From JAHEEL01 sp963715255 (GTDB lineage: Bacteria > Actinomycetota > Acidimicrobiia > Spongiisociales > UBA5794): a DNA stretch of 64,000 nt. The notes beneath the pieces are model-generated. The model did no database searches. It was not told the origin of the DNA and saw only the letters and a program-made list of their open reading frames with translations. Shown here piece after piece: positions 1 to 7,999 of the stretch. Position numbers and translations under genes: made by a program. Numbering within the stretch: position 1 is the stretch's first letter; each line of letters begins with the position of its first letter. The DNA is taken from assembly GCA_963715255.1 (NCBI GenBank), contig CAVQRN010000002.1, positions 124,001 to 188,000 of the forward strand, read 5' to 3'.

Positions 1-177
1 CCCGAGCAGAACCGCCTGCCCATCCCGATCCCTGTAGTAGGCGGCAACCTCATCGACGGTGAGCGTGTTGAGGTTTGCTTCGATCCGGTCTTCCAGGGGC
101 TCGAGGTAGGGCGCGATCGGTCCGGTCAGGAATTCCATGACCGGAGGATGAACGTGGAAGTCGATGAAGTCGGTCAA
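1..177 (-). CDS. Amidohydrolase-family protein, N-terminal fragment
   Basis: The gene starts inside the window and runs off the left edge, so only about 59 residues are visible. The start is TTG at 177, whose bases overlap the TGA of the upstream small gene (TTGA). The residues DFHVHPP just after the start form the His-x-His metal motif typical of the first strand of amidohydrolase (TIM-barrel) enzymes, including the ACMSD-like amidohydrolase-2 family. Substrate cannot be told from this fragment. It is the third gene of a tight minus-strand group with the small protein and the lipoprotein upstream. Confidence 0.75.
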   Translation of the reverse strand, partial: MTDFIDFHVHPPVMEFLTGPIAPYLEPLEDRIEANLNTLTVDEVAAYYRDRDGQAVLLG

Positions 178-395
178 CGGGAGCGGAACCCTCGATTCCG
201 AGCTTCGGCGAGTGTGTCGGGTCCGAACGCCTGGAGAAGCTTCTCCCCCATGAGGTCTTGCTTCTCCGCCCGCCCTTCGAGTGCGGCGAAATCGTCTGCA
301 TCGTCGCAGTCGTGGACGATCATGTTGTCCACGCGTCCCGATCCATCGGTTGTGCTCGAATCGCCGGAGTCGATCCATGTGCCGACGATAGTCAC
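174..395 (-). CDS. Small conserved-looking protein, 73 aa, unknown
   Basis: A 73-residue acidic protein starting at GTG (395). It lies 4 nt after the stop of the upstream lipoprotein gene, and its TGA overlaps the TTG start of the amidohydrolase. No membrane segment or known motif is visible, and it has no cysteines beyond one in VHDCDD. The tight coupling on both sides and the G/C-rich third positions argue that it is translated. I do not recognise the family. It may be a regulatory or accessory subunit for the amidohydrolase, but that is inference from position only. Confidence 0.55.
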   Translation of the reverse strand: MTIVGTWIDSGDSSTTDGSGRVDNMIVHDCDDADDFAALEGRAEKQDLMGEKLLQAFGPDTLAEARNRGFRSR

Positions 396-399
396 GTTG

Positions 400-846
400 C
401 TAGGTGTCGGTGAGTCGCACCGTTGCGGCCGAGAGCCCGCTGCCGCCAGCAGTGATGCGGATCACGCCATCGATACCTTCGCCGTTGAACTCCAACACCC
501 ACTCGACGTCGGTCCCGCCGGAGCTTGTGACCTCGTACCCACGCGCGGGAAGATTCTCCTCGTAGTACGCCGCGACCGGTTCCACCGCTGCGGGGAACGT
601 GAGGATCATCTCTGTCAGGCCGCGATTCGAGTCGACGAGCGTGGCACCGATGTTGGCCTCATCAGGGATCGGGAACGAGTCCGGGACGGCGTCGGGGATC
701 GAACCCCTTCCGAACACGACGCCCGAAGTAGCGGCATCGGTCACCACGGTCGTGGTGGTGTCCGCCGAGGAGTCTCCACATCCGGTCGCGAGGAGCGAGA
801 GCACCATGAATGCGACGGAGGCGACAAGGAGTCTGGTCATCTGCAT
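400..846 (-). CDS. Predicted secreted lipoprotein, unknown function
   Basis: A 148-residue protein with an N-terminal signal peptide (MTRLLVASVAFMVLSLL) ending in a lipobox ATGC, so it should be lipid-anchored outside the membrane. A short Thr-rich linker follows, then a compact domain of about 100 residues with the segment PIPDEANIGATLVDSNRG. No catalytic motif is seen. ATG at 846 and ATG at 840 are both possible starts. It leads a three-gene group with the 73-aa protein and the amidohydrolase. Confidence 0.7.
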   Translation of the reverse strand: MQMTRLLVASVAFMVLSLLATGCGDSSADTTTTVVTDAATSGVVFGRGSIPDAVPDSFPIPDEANIGATLVDSNRGLTEMILTFPAAVEPVAAYYEENLPARGYEVTSSGGTDVEWVLEFNGEGIDGVIRITAGGSGLSAATVRLTDT

Positions 847-931
847 GACCGGAATGATATGGAGACACCCGAAATAGGGGTGAGCCTCGAGACATACGGC
901 AATGGCTGCCAGCTATCCACACCACGACCGA

Positions 932-1351
932 CTACCCGCCAGGTAGCTCCGGGTCCACCGGATCGCCCACCGCGCCGATCGCGAGGAGGTAGTCGACCTG
1001 GAGATCGAGTACGGCGAAGATCGCCTCGGGTTCGTAGGCATGACCTGCCTCGTACGCACGCTCCTGGATGAACTCAGCGGCGTCGGCGCCTCCTACGACC
1101 GCGGGCCCGTCCCGTCTCGATGGCCGCTGGAGGTACAGCATCTCCCACTCGAGGATGCGTCGAATGTCGGATCGATCCACGGATACGGCGATGGTCTCGG
1201 GGAGTCGCTCCCACACGTACACAACAGCATCATCGACGCCGTAGATCGCGGCGCCGTCACGAATCTGTGTCCGACGGGCCTGCAGCAGCATCCCCACGCC
1301 GAATACGGCGACGAGTGCAACCAGAGCCAGGAAGAAGACGAGCGGACCCAT
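932..1351 (-). CDS. Single-pass membrane protein, unknown function
   Basis: A 139-residue protein. The first ~27 residues (MGPLVFFLALVALVAVFGVG...) form one membrane helix, followed by a soluble acidic domain of about 110 residues. An upstream extension in this frame exists, but it is Arg/Trp-rich shadow sequence overlapping the divergent gene, so ATG at 1351 is preferred. No motif is recognised. It is divergent from the DsbB-like gene, with about 60 nt between the two starts. Confidence 0.65.
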   Translation of the reverse strand: MGPLVFFLALVALVAVFGVGMLLQARRTQIRDGAAIYGVDDAVVYVWERLPETIAVSVDRSDIRRILEWEMLYLQRPSRRDGPAVVGGADAAEFIQERAYEAGHAYEPEAIFAVLDLQVDYLLAIGAVGDPVDPELPGG

Positions 1352-1413
1352 CGCGGCCAGCGTACCGAAGAATCTACTCCTCAGGAGCACAACCGCTGGT
1401 AAGTTCCCGCACC

Positions 1414-1962
1414 ATGGATTTCCAATCAATGCGTCTCTTCTTCGCCCTCCTCGCCCTTGCCGCAAACGCAGGCACGATCGCCATCGTGGTAATCGGATTC
1501 GCCGGTCGAACCGGGCCATCGGGACAAGCGTTGCGTGAACGGGTCTTCGGCGCCTTCCGTGGACTTGAACTGTGGCTCGGCTTCGCTGTCGCCACGACGG
1601 CAACACTCGGGAGCCTCTACCTCTCCGACATCGTGCACCTGGTCCCGTGCACCTACTGCTGGTACCAGCGAATCGCCATGTATCCCCTGGTGGTCATCTT
1701 CGGGATCGCCGCACTGAGAAAGGACCAGGGAGTCCGGATCTATGCAACGGCCTTGGCCGTGATCGGCGCTGCCATCGCGCTCTACCACCGCATCGTCCAG
1801 GTGTTCCCGGAACTCAACGGCTCGGCCTGCTCATCCGGCGTGCCGTGCACCGCCGCCTACTTCACCCAGTTCGGGTTCGTCACGATCCCGTATATGGCGC
1901 TGAGCGGATTTCTCCTGATTCTCGCTCTGCTCTACATCGATCGCTCCAATAGCGCCGCTTAG
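1414..1962 (+). CDS. DsbB/BdbC-like disulfide bond formation protein
   Basis: A 182-residue polytopic membrane protein predicted to reoxidise a thiol-disulfide oxidoreductase and pass electrons to quinone. Four hydrophobic helices are visible. The first cysteine pair is C79-x2-C82 in PCTYCWYQR, the conserved DsbB site followed by Gln-Arg. The second pair, C139 and C145 (CSSGVPC), lies in the second external loop. Length matches BdbC-type proteins. The start is ATG at 1414; an internal ATG five codons on is also possible. The next gene, 34 nt downstream, is a membrane-anchored thioredoxin-like protein, its likely partner. Confidence 0.9.
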   Translation: MDFQSMRLFFALLALAANAGTIAIVVIGFAGRTGPSGQALRERVFGAFRGLELWLGFAVATTATLGSLYLSDIVHLVPCTYCWYQRIAMYPLVVIFGIAALRKDQGVRIYATALAVIGAAIALYHRIVQVFPELNGSACSSGVPCTAAYFTQFGFVTIPYMALSGFLLILALLYIDRSNSAA

Positions 1963-1996
1963 CGACCATCATTCCCCGACCCCCGAGAGGAGTCCC

Positions 1997-2632
1997 ATGG
2001 CCGGAACAACGAAGAACCAGCCGCAGTCGTCCGGAAAGTCCCGGTCGGTTCCCATCGTCGGCATCGTGGTCGGCGTCGTCGTGGTCCTCGCCGTCGTCGC
2101 CGTCGTCTTCGCCGGGAACACAGCGGTGGGCAGCGAGTTCGGGGAGCCACAGGTGAGTGGCCAGCTGACGCCGGCACCCCAGAACACCAGCGCCGACACG
2201 GACGCCACCGGCGAGATGGCGCCGATCGTGATCGGGGAGGACTTCGACGGGAACGAGGTTCGCATCGAGAACGACGGAAGGGCAAAGGCGATCGCTCTTC
2301 TTGCCCACTGGTGCCCCCACTGCCAAAACGAGGTCCCGGAGGTTCAGGCATGGCTCGAGGCGGGCGGCGGTGTCGATGGGGTTGACCTCTACTCCGTTGC
2401 GACTTCCATGAGGTCAACGGGGGACAACTACCCGCCCTCGGAGTGGCTCGACCGTGAGGGCTGGACGGTGCCCGTGATCGTCGACGATGAACAGAGCAGC
2501 GTGTACACGGCGTACGGTTCCGGCGGTTTCCCATTCTGGGTGTTCGTCAACAGCGACGGCACCGTTGCGCTGCGGATGCAGGGTTTCATTCCGATCTCAG
2601 ATCTCGCGCAAGTCATGGCTGCGCTCGATTGA
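1997..2632 (+). CDS. Membrane-anchored thioredoxin-like protein (WCPHC)
   Basis: A 211-residue protein with an N-terminal membrane helix (about residues 18-40), a low-complexity linker to about residue 75, then a TlpA/AhpC-TSA-like thioredoxin fold. The redox motif is W105-C-P-H-C109, with a conserved aromatic-Pro segment near FPFWVFVNSDG. CPHC is the DsbA-type dipeptide, which suits an oxidase or isomerase working with the DsbB-like protein encoded just upstream. Its TGA overlaps the ATG of the next gene by one base (TGATG), so the three genes are probably co-transcribed. Confidence 0.9.
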   Translation: MAGTTKNQPQSSGKSRSVPIVGIVVGVVVVLAVVAVVFAGNTAVGSEFGEPQVSGQLTPAPQNTSADTDATGEMAPIVIGEDFDGNEVRIENDGRAKAIALLAHWCPHCQNEVPEVQAWLEAGGGVDGVDLYSVATSMRSTGDNYPPSEWLDREGWTVPVIVDDEQSSVYTAYGSGGFPFWVFVNSDGTVALRMQGFIPISDLAQVMAALD

Positions 2633-3561
2633 TGGAACTGGGCTTGATGGTCGAACCGCAGGTCGGGGGCAGCTACGCCCGACTGCGCGAACTCGTCCTT
2701 TGGGCGGAAGACCAGGGCCTCGACGCCTTCGCCCGCTCCGACCACTATCTCGACCAGGAGCGTTCGGCTCCGACCACCGATGCCCTCACGACGTTCGGTG
2801 GTCTCGCTGAAGTCACCGACACGATCCAACTTGTGGTTCTCGTGACACCGATCACGTTCCGTCATCCGGCGGTGATCGCGAAGACTGCAACAACGCTCGA
2901 CGAGATGACCGGTGGTCGGTTCGCGCTCGGTGTCGGGACGGGGTGGATGCAGGCTGAGCACGAGATGCTCGGGATGGACTTGCCCGCACTCGGGGAGCGA
3001 TTCGACCGACTCTACGAAACGCTCTCGTATCTCCGCGCCGCGTTTGGAACGAACGAGGGGTTCTCGGGCGACCATTACCGCCTCGCACCCATCGGGGTCC
3101 TCCCCCGTCCCGTCAACGTTCCCATCGTGATCGGCGGAAGTGGGATGAAGAAGACTCCCGCATATGCGGGTCGGTTCGCGGACGAGTACAACATGTTCGT
3201 CACCGATCGTGAAACGCTCGAACGGCGCCTCGGCGTCATGCGTACCGCCGCAGCAGACGCGAATCGAGATCCCGGTGCCGTGAAGGTGAGCCTCGCCGGT
3301 CCGGCGCTCGTCACGGCCACCGACGACCAGTACACCGCACTCCTCGAAGAGCGGGGTTCGAAGCGAGACATGAGCGCCGTCGAATACGAATCGTTCCTCG
3401 CCGAACGCAACGTCCCACGCGGCACCCCGGACCAGGCGGCGGCTGTGATCGCCGAACTGGAAGCTGTGGGCGTCGGGCGCTTCTATCTCCAGCAGTACAC
3501 CCACCTCGAGGACGTTGATACCGAGGCACTCGCCCCTGTGTTCAAAGCACTACGCGGATAG
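2632..3561 (+). CDS. LLM-class F420-dependent oxidoreductase
   Basis: A 309-residue protein of the luciferase-like monooxygenase superfamily, mostly F420-dependent in actinobacteria. Typical features are the start MELGLMVEPQ, an ARSDHYL segment near residue 35, the TPITFRHPAVIAKTATTLDEMTGGR block, GVGTGWMQAEHE, and the VPIVIGGSG strand near residue 165. The start is ATG at 2632, overlapping the upstream TGA. The substrate is unknown. No F420 biosynthesis gene is near. FMN use cannot be excluded from sequence alone. Confidence 0.88.
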   Translation: MELGLMVEPQVGGSYARLRELVLWAEDQGLDAFARSDHYLDQERSAPTTDALTTFGGLAEVTDTIQLVVLVTPITFRHPAVIAKTATTLDEMTGGRFALGVGTGWMQAEHEMLGMDLPALGERFDRLYETLSYLRAAFGTNEGFSGDHYRLAPIGVLPRPVNVPIVIGGSGMKKTPAYAGRFADEYNMFVTDRETLERRLGVMRTAAADANRDPGAVKVSLAGPALVTATDDQYTALLEERGSKRDMSAVEYESFLAERNVPRGTPDQAAAVIAELEAVGVGRFYLQQYTHLEDVDTEALAPVFKALRG

Positions 3562-3608
3562 GGGAAACCCTGTCGGATATGGCCTCGCACTGGCCTAGTC
3601 TCGCGTTC

Positions 3609-4361
3609 ATGACACCGCTGCTCGTCATCAACGATCTGCACGCCTCCGTCGAAGGCACCGACATCCTCAAGGGTGTCGACCTCACCGTGAACCCGGGAGA
3701 AATCCACGCGATCATGGGCCCGAACGGTTCCGGCAAGTCGACACTCGCCAACGTGTTGCTCGGCCACCCCTCCTACAAGGTGACCAGGGGCACGATCACG
3801 TACAAGGGCGAGGACATCACCGGCACGACTCCCGACGTGCGGGGGCGCTCCGGCATGTTCCTCGGATTCCAATACCCGGAGGAGATCCCAGGCGTCTCCG
3901 TGATCAACTTCCTCCGAACGGCGCTCTCCAACCGAACCGGCATCGACTACACGGTGCTTGAGTTGCGGCTCAAAGTCGTCGAGGCAATGCGGGAGCTCGA
4001 GATGGATCCGGCATTCGCCGATCGGTACTTGAACGAGGGCTTCTCCGGGGGGGAGCGCAAGCGCAACGAAGTCCTCCAGATGGCGGTTCTCGAACCGGAC
4101 TTGGCCGTCCTCGATGAGACCGATTCCGGGTTGGACATCGATGCCCTCAAGATCGTCGCCGACGGTGTGACCCGGCTGAGCGGCAAGGATCGCGGATTCG
4201 TCGTCATCACGCACTATCAACGTATGCTCGACTACATCACCCCCGATGCCGTTCACGTGTTCCTCGACGGCCGGATCGTCGATTCGGGTGGTGCCGACCT
4301 CGCCGACCGGATCGAATCTTCCGGCTATGACAACTACCGAACCGGGGTCTCAGCCACTTGA
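3609..4361 (+). CDS. sufC: Fe-S cluster assembly ATPase SufC (copy 1)
   Basis: A 250-residue soluble ABC ATPase that should pair with SufB and SufD to drive Fe-S cluster building. Walker A is GPNGSGKST (37-45). The family-specific FQYPEEIPGVS Q-loop region, the signature SGGERKRNE and the Walker B LAVLDETDSGLD are all intact. The D-loop and the switch histidine in VVITHYQRML are present. Its TGA overlaps the TTG start of sufS by 3 nt. A second sufC lies near 13.4 kb beside sufD. sufB and sufD are not in this operon. Confidence 0.95.
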   Translation: MTPLLVINDLHASVEGTDILKGVDLTVNPGEIHAIMGPNGSGKSTLANVLLGHPSYKVTRGTITYKGEDITGTTPDVRGRSGMFLGFQYPEEIPGVSVINFLRTALSNRTGIDYTVLELRLKVVEAMRELEMDPAFADRYLNEGFSGGERKRNEVLQMAVLEPDLAVLDETDSGLDIDALKIVADGVTRLSGKDRGFVVITHYQRMLDYITPDAVHVFLDGRIVDSGGADLADRIESSGYDNYRTGVSAT

Positions 4362-5590
4362 CCGACCTCAGTCACCTCCGCGAGGACTTCCCGATCCTCA
4401 ACCGGGAGATCAATGGACGACCTCTCGTCTATCTCGACTCGGCGGCGACGACGCAGAAACCAGTCCAGGTCCTCGACGCCGTCGACACCTTCTACCGAAC
4501 GATGAACGCCAACGTGCACCGCGGCGCACACACACTCTCCGCCGAAGCAACCGAGGCCTACGAGGGAGCCAGAGCGAAGGTCGCATCGTTCATCAACGCC
4601 TCATCACCGAACGAGGTCGTGTTCTCCAGAGGAGCTACCACGTCACTCAATCACATCGCCTACGGATGGGGCTTGAATCGCCTCGCCGAAGGCGACCGAG
4701 TGGTCCTCACCATCATGGAGCACCACGCCAACGTCGTTCCTTGGCAGCTCGTCGCCAGGCATACAGGAATCGAACTCGTCTATCTCACGCTCGACGACCA
4801 ATACGAAGTCGACCTGACCGGCCTCGACGACCTGCTTGACGAACGGGTGAAGATCGTCACCGTGTCCGGCATGTCGAACGTGACCGGGACTCTCGGCCCC
4901 GTTCGAACCCTGGTCGAAGCCGCTCGTTCGGTCGGAGCACTCGTCGTCGTCGATGCCGCCCAACTCGTGCCGCACTCCCCCACCGACGTCCAAGAACTTG
5001 ATGCCGACTTCCTCGTCCTCTCCGGTCACAAGATGCTCGGACCGACCGGAATTGGCGCCATGTGGGGCAAGCCGGAACGCCTCGAAGAGATGGAGCCGAC
5101 CGAGGGCGGAGGCGAGATGATCGCCGACGTAGGCCTCTACGAATCCCGTTGGGCCCCGGTCCCACACAAATTCGAAGCCGGAACACCGCCTATTGCTCAA
5201 GCCATCGGGCTCGGTGCCGCGGTCGACTACCTCTCGGCCATCGGCATGGAGACGGTCAGGGATCATGAACACGAGATCACCGGCTATGCCCTCAAACGTC
5301 TGGCGGAAATCCCCGACCTCACCGTCTACGGACCCGCCGATCCCAACAACCGCGGCGGCGCCGTGAGTTTCTCGCTCGCCGATATCCACGCCCACGACAT
5401 CGCGACGATCCTCGACCAGCACGGCGTCGAGGTTCGGGCGGGACACCACTGTGCGAAGCCGTTGATGCGGCACCTCCAGGTCCCGGCGACCGCGCGAGCG
5501 TCGTTCTACGTCTACAACACGACCGATGACGTGGACCGCCTCGTCGAGGGGCTGGGCGACGCTCGCTCCCTGTTCGGTCTCCGCTCCTGA
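4358..5590 (+). CDS. sufS: Cysteine desulfurase SufS
   Basis: A 410-residue class V PLP enzyme, group II cysteine desulfurase, supplying sulfur for Fe-S assembly. The PLP lysine is K225 in SGHKMLGPTG and the active cysteine is C365 in RAGHHCAKPL. The N-terminal VYLDSAATTQKP and NVHRGAHTLS blocks are typical. Translation starts at TTG (4358) inside the end of sufC. SufU follows 21 nt downstream and would accept the persulfide. Length is normal for SufS. Confidence 0.96.
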   Translation: MTDLSHLREDFPILNREINGRPLVYLDSAATTQKPVQVLDAVDTFYRTMNANVHRGAHTLSAEATEAYEGARAKVASFINASSPNEVVFSRGATTSLNHIAYGWGLNRLAEGDRVVLTIMEHHANVVPWQLVARHTGIELVYLTLDDQYEVDLTGLDDLLDERVKIVTVSGMSNVTGTLGPVRTLVEAARSVGALVVVDAAQLVPHSPTDVQELDADFLVLSGHKMLGPTGIGAMWGKPERLEEMEPTEGGGEMIADVGLYESRWAPVPHKFEAGTPPIAQAIGLGAAVDYLSAIGMETVRDHEHEITGYALKRLAEIPDLTVYGPADPNNRGGAVSFSLADIHAHDIATILDQHGVEVRAGHHCAKPLMRHLQVPATARASFYVYNTTDDVDRLVEGLGDARSLFGLRS

Positions 5591-5611
5591 GACAGGTATC
5601 GTTCCAATCTC

Positions 5612-6064
5612 ATGTCTTCTCTCGACGAGCTCTACCGCCAGGTCATCCTCGACCACTACCGAAACCCGCGTCGCCGCGGATCGCTCTCCGGCCCTCACGT
5701 TCACGCCGAGGGGCTGAACCCCTCGTGTGGTGACGAGTTCTCCCTCGACCTTCAAATCGATGGCGGCGTGATCACCGACGCCGCCATCCAGGGTCAGGGT
5801 TGCTCGATCTCGCAGGCTTCCGGATCGATGATGACCGACGTGATCGTCGGCAAGACGATCGACGAGGCCAGGGAGATCACGACAACCTTCAAGCTGATGA
5901 TGGGAATCGATGAGGGGAATAGTCCCCTCGATCCCGAGCGACCGGGAGCGGTGCTCGGTGACCTCGAGGCGCTTCAGGGCGTGAAGAAGTTCCCGGTGCG
6001 CATCAAGTGCGCCGGCCTCCCGTGGGCGACGCTGACCGACGCTCTCGACCGTTCCGAGAACTGA
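5612..6064 (+). CDS. sufU: SufU, zinc-dependent sulfurtransferase partner of SufS
   Basis: A 150-residue IscU-like protein. The putative zinc/active-site ligands are C39 and D41 (NPSCGD), C64 (GQGCSIS) and C133 (RIKCAGLPW). The ~18-residue insertion before the last cysteine, relative to IscU, marks it as SufU, which in Gram-positive bacteria accepts sulfur from SufS rather than acting as a scaffold. It closes the sufC-sufS-sufU group. No sufT-like gene follows. Confidence 0.94.
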   Translation: MSSLDELYRQVILDHYRNPRRRGSLSGPHVHAEGLNPSCGDEFSLDLQIDGGVITDAAIQGQGCSISQASGSMMTDVIVGKTIDEAREITTTFKLMMGIDEGNSPLDPERPGAVLGDLEALQGVKKFPVRIKCAGLPWATLTDALDRSEN

Positions 6065-6119
6065 CTCCCGCCCCCCCCTCACCGTCTGTCGGAGAGCCAC
6101 CGATTGGTACGATGACTGA

Positions 6120-6701
6120 ATGATCTACACACCGACGACCGCTCTCATCGTCGTAGACGTTCAGAACGACTTCGCCGACCCGAGCGGGTCCCTCTATGTC
6201 GCCGGCGGCGAGACGACACTTCCGTTCATCAACGAACAGATCGCAGCCGCCAATGAGATGAGCGCGACCGTGGTCTACACCCGCGATTGGCATCCCGAAT
6301 CGACGCCTCACTTCGCCAAGGACGGCGGCATCTGGCCGGTGCACTGCGTCGGCGACACGTTGGGCGCCGAGTTCCATCCCGATCTCGTCGTGAGCGGCCC
6401 CGAGATCAAGAAAGGCATCGACGGCGAGGACGGATACTCGGGTTTCTCAGTGCGCGATCCGGCGACCGGTGCCGAGTCGGCGACCGGTCTCGAGTCTCTT
6501 CTCAAGGATGCGGGAATCATCGACGTGGTCATCGTCGGGCTCGCGACCGACTACTGCGTCAAGGAGACGGCGCTGGACGCCACACGCTTGGGATTCTCGA
6601 CGACGGTTCTCGCCGACGCTATCCGGGCCGTGAACCTCTCGCCCGGAGATGGAGCGCGGGCCATCGCCGACATGGTCTGTTCAGGAGTCACCGTTCGGTA
6701 G
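6120..6701 (+). CDS. pncA: Nicotinamidase (isochorismatase superfamily)
   Basis: A 193-residue cysteine hydrolase converting nicotinamide to nicotinate and ammonia. D13 in VVDVQNDF, the metal-ligand segment TRDWHPESTPHF, the lysine in FAKDGG and the cysteine in TDYCVKETALDA match the PncA catalytic and metal sites. The cis-peptide region before DYC is also present. Nicotinate phosphoribosyltransferase lies 1.3 kb downstream on the other strand, which supports an NAD salvage role. Start ATG at 6120. Confidence 0.92.
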   Translation: MIYTPTTALIVVDVQNDFADPSGSLYVAGGETTLPFINEQIAAANEMSATVVYTRDWHPESTPHFAKDGGIWPVHCVGDTLGAEFHPDLVVSGPEIKKGIDGEDGYSGFSVRDPATGAESATGLESLLKDAGIIDVVIVGLATDYCVKETALDATRLGFSTTVLADAIRAVNLSPGDGARAIADMVCSGVTVR

Positions 6702-6876
6702 TTGGTATCCGGCAAGGGCTCTCTCTGCCTGTTGCCTGTCCAACCGGTCCGGGTTCAGATCTCCTCCTCCACCTCGCGAGTTCTTCCTTCCTGTCGATCA
6801 ACGGGCGGGGCTTCCACAACATCGAGACATCGTATCGACCTGGTCTGACAGAGAACCGCTCCACGGACGGATCTTC

Positions 6877-7479
6877 TCAAGTGTCTTCGGCGTCACTCCT
6901 CTGCGGCATTCGTGCTGCTCCGAGGACGGAGTCCACAATCTCTGAGAGCCAGATGTCGGTCACCGGGAGCCGACTCACCATGACCCGAAACCAAACGGGA
7001 GCGGCTACTCCCTCGATGACACGATTCGATGCCGTGCCGGTCGGCAGCTGATCCCGCTCGACAGCCCTCGCCACGATGGATCCAGCCTGCTCGAAACGCT
7101 TCGACCAGAAGGCGTCGGCGATCTCCCGCATCGACGACGTATCTGCTGCTCCGATGGCCGCCGCCGCAACCGACCGGCCGATCGGTTCAGAGATACTCAC
7201 GGCGATCGACCGACCCAGCGCAATCAAGTCGAGTGTGGCATCGCCGGTATCGGGAATAGGAATCCCTTCACTCCCTCGTTCGAGAAGCGCCTCGAGGGCC
7301 ACCTTGTCGGCACTCCCCCACCGGCGATAGATCGTCGTCTTGTGAACCCCTGACCGTTCGGCAATCCGCTCGACACTGAGTGACCCCCATCCCATTTCGC
7401 TGACCTCGAGGAGAGCAGCTCGGAATACTGCTTCACGAACGCGAGCGCTTCTGCCACCTGGCCGTTTGTTCGAATCCAT
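6877..7479 (-). CDS. TetR-family transcriptional repressor
   Basis: A 200-residue regulator. The N-terminal helix-turn-helix includes SVERIAERSGVHKTTIYRRWGS (about residues 36-57), the hallmark TetR DNA-binding region. The C-terminal ligand domain is typical of the TetR_C_11-like group but its ligand is unknown. ATG at 7479 is chosen because the TTG at 7497 would place the start inside the palindrome at 7490-7512. It is divergent from the SRPBCC gene, and the operator between them suggests it controls both. Confidence 0.9.
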   Translation of the reverse strand: MDSNKRPGGRSARVREAVFRAALLEVSEMGWGSLSVERIAERSGVHKTTIYRRWGSADKVALEALLERGSEGIPIPDTGDATLDLIALGRSIAVSISEPIGRSVAAAAIGAADTSSMREIADAFWSKRFEQAGSIVARAVERDQLPTGTASNRVIEGVAAPVWFRVMVSRLPVTDIWLSEIVDSVLGAARMPQRSDAEDT

Positions 7480-7489
7480 CTTTCCATTA

Positions 7490-7512
7490 TAACGCAACTT
7501 CTTGTTGCATTA
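7490..7512. promoter_or_regulatory. Palindromic operator between tetR and the SRPBCC gene
   Basis: Arms TAACGCAAC (7490-7498) and GTTGCATTA (7504-7512) are separated by 5 nt. They match as an inverted repeat at 8 of 9 positions (TAAYGCAAC). The site lies 11 bp upstream of the tetR start and about 52 bp upstream of the SRPBCC start. Size and placement are as expected for a TetR dimer site that autoregulates and controls the divergent gene. That binding is inference. Confidence 0.75.
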
Positions 7513-7564
7513 GCAGATCGATCCGGATACGCTAACGCCACACGTCGTCGCATCAGGAGGAACC

Positions 7565-7999
7565 TTGAGAGAACTCACCACGAACATCGAGATCAAGAGC
7601 GCCCCCGAAGCAGTCTGGGCGACGCTCATGGACTTCGACGCCTATCCAGAGTGGAATCCGTTCATCCAGGAGATCTCCGGGGCTGCAGAAGTGGATGCAC
7701 AACTCAGCGTCCGCCTCCAGAACCCGGGAGGAAAGGCGATGACCTTCACGCCGACGGTTACGAACGCAGAGTCCCCGCGCCGCTTCTCATGGTTGGGGAA
7801 ACTCGGTTTCAAGGGGATCTTCGATGGTCACCATCGCTTCGACATCGAGCCCACCGGGAACGGAACCGTCCTCTTCACACAGAGCGAGGAGTTCAGGGGC
7901 GCCCTGGTGCCGATCCTTTGGGGGATGGTGAACGGCAAGACTCGGGCCGGATTCGAATCCATGAACGCCGCCCTGAAGAAGCGGGTCGAGGAGCGTTAG
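7565..7999 (+). CDS. SRPBCC (START/Bet v1-like) domain protein
   Basis: A 144-residue protein filling a single SRPBCC hydrophobic-cavity fold. It opens with ELTTNIEIKSAPEAVWATLMDFDAYPEWNPFI, in which the V-W...D-x-x-x-Y-x-x-W-N-P pattern is characteristic, and has the HRFDIEP strand in mid-protein. The start is TTG at 7565, with AGGAGG 4 nt upstream. It is probably controlled by the divergent TetR regulator. The ligand is unknown. Its stop overlaps the convergent nicotinate phosphoribosyltransferase stop by 4 nt. Confidence 0.85.
   Translation: MRELTTNIEIKSAPEAVWATLMDFDAYPEWNPFIQEISGAAEVDAQLSVRLQNPGGKAMTFTPTVTNAESPRRFSWLGKLGFKGIFDGHHRFDIEPTGNGTVLFTQSEEFRGALVPILWGMVNGKTRAGFESMNAALKKRVEER

Noticed and set aside
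4643..6100. A 485-codon open frame antisense to sufS and sufU
   Set aside because: It is opposite two strongly conserved genes and has no recognisable domain.
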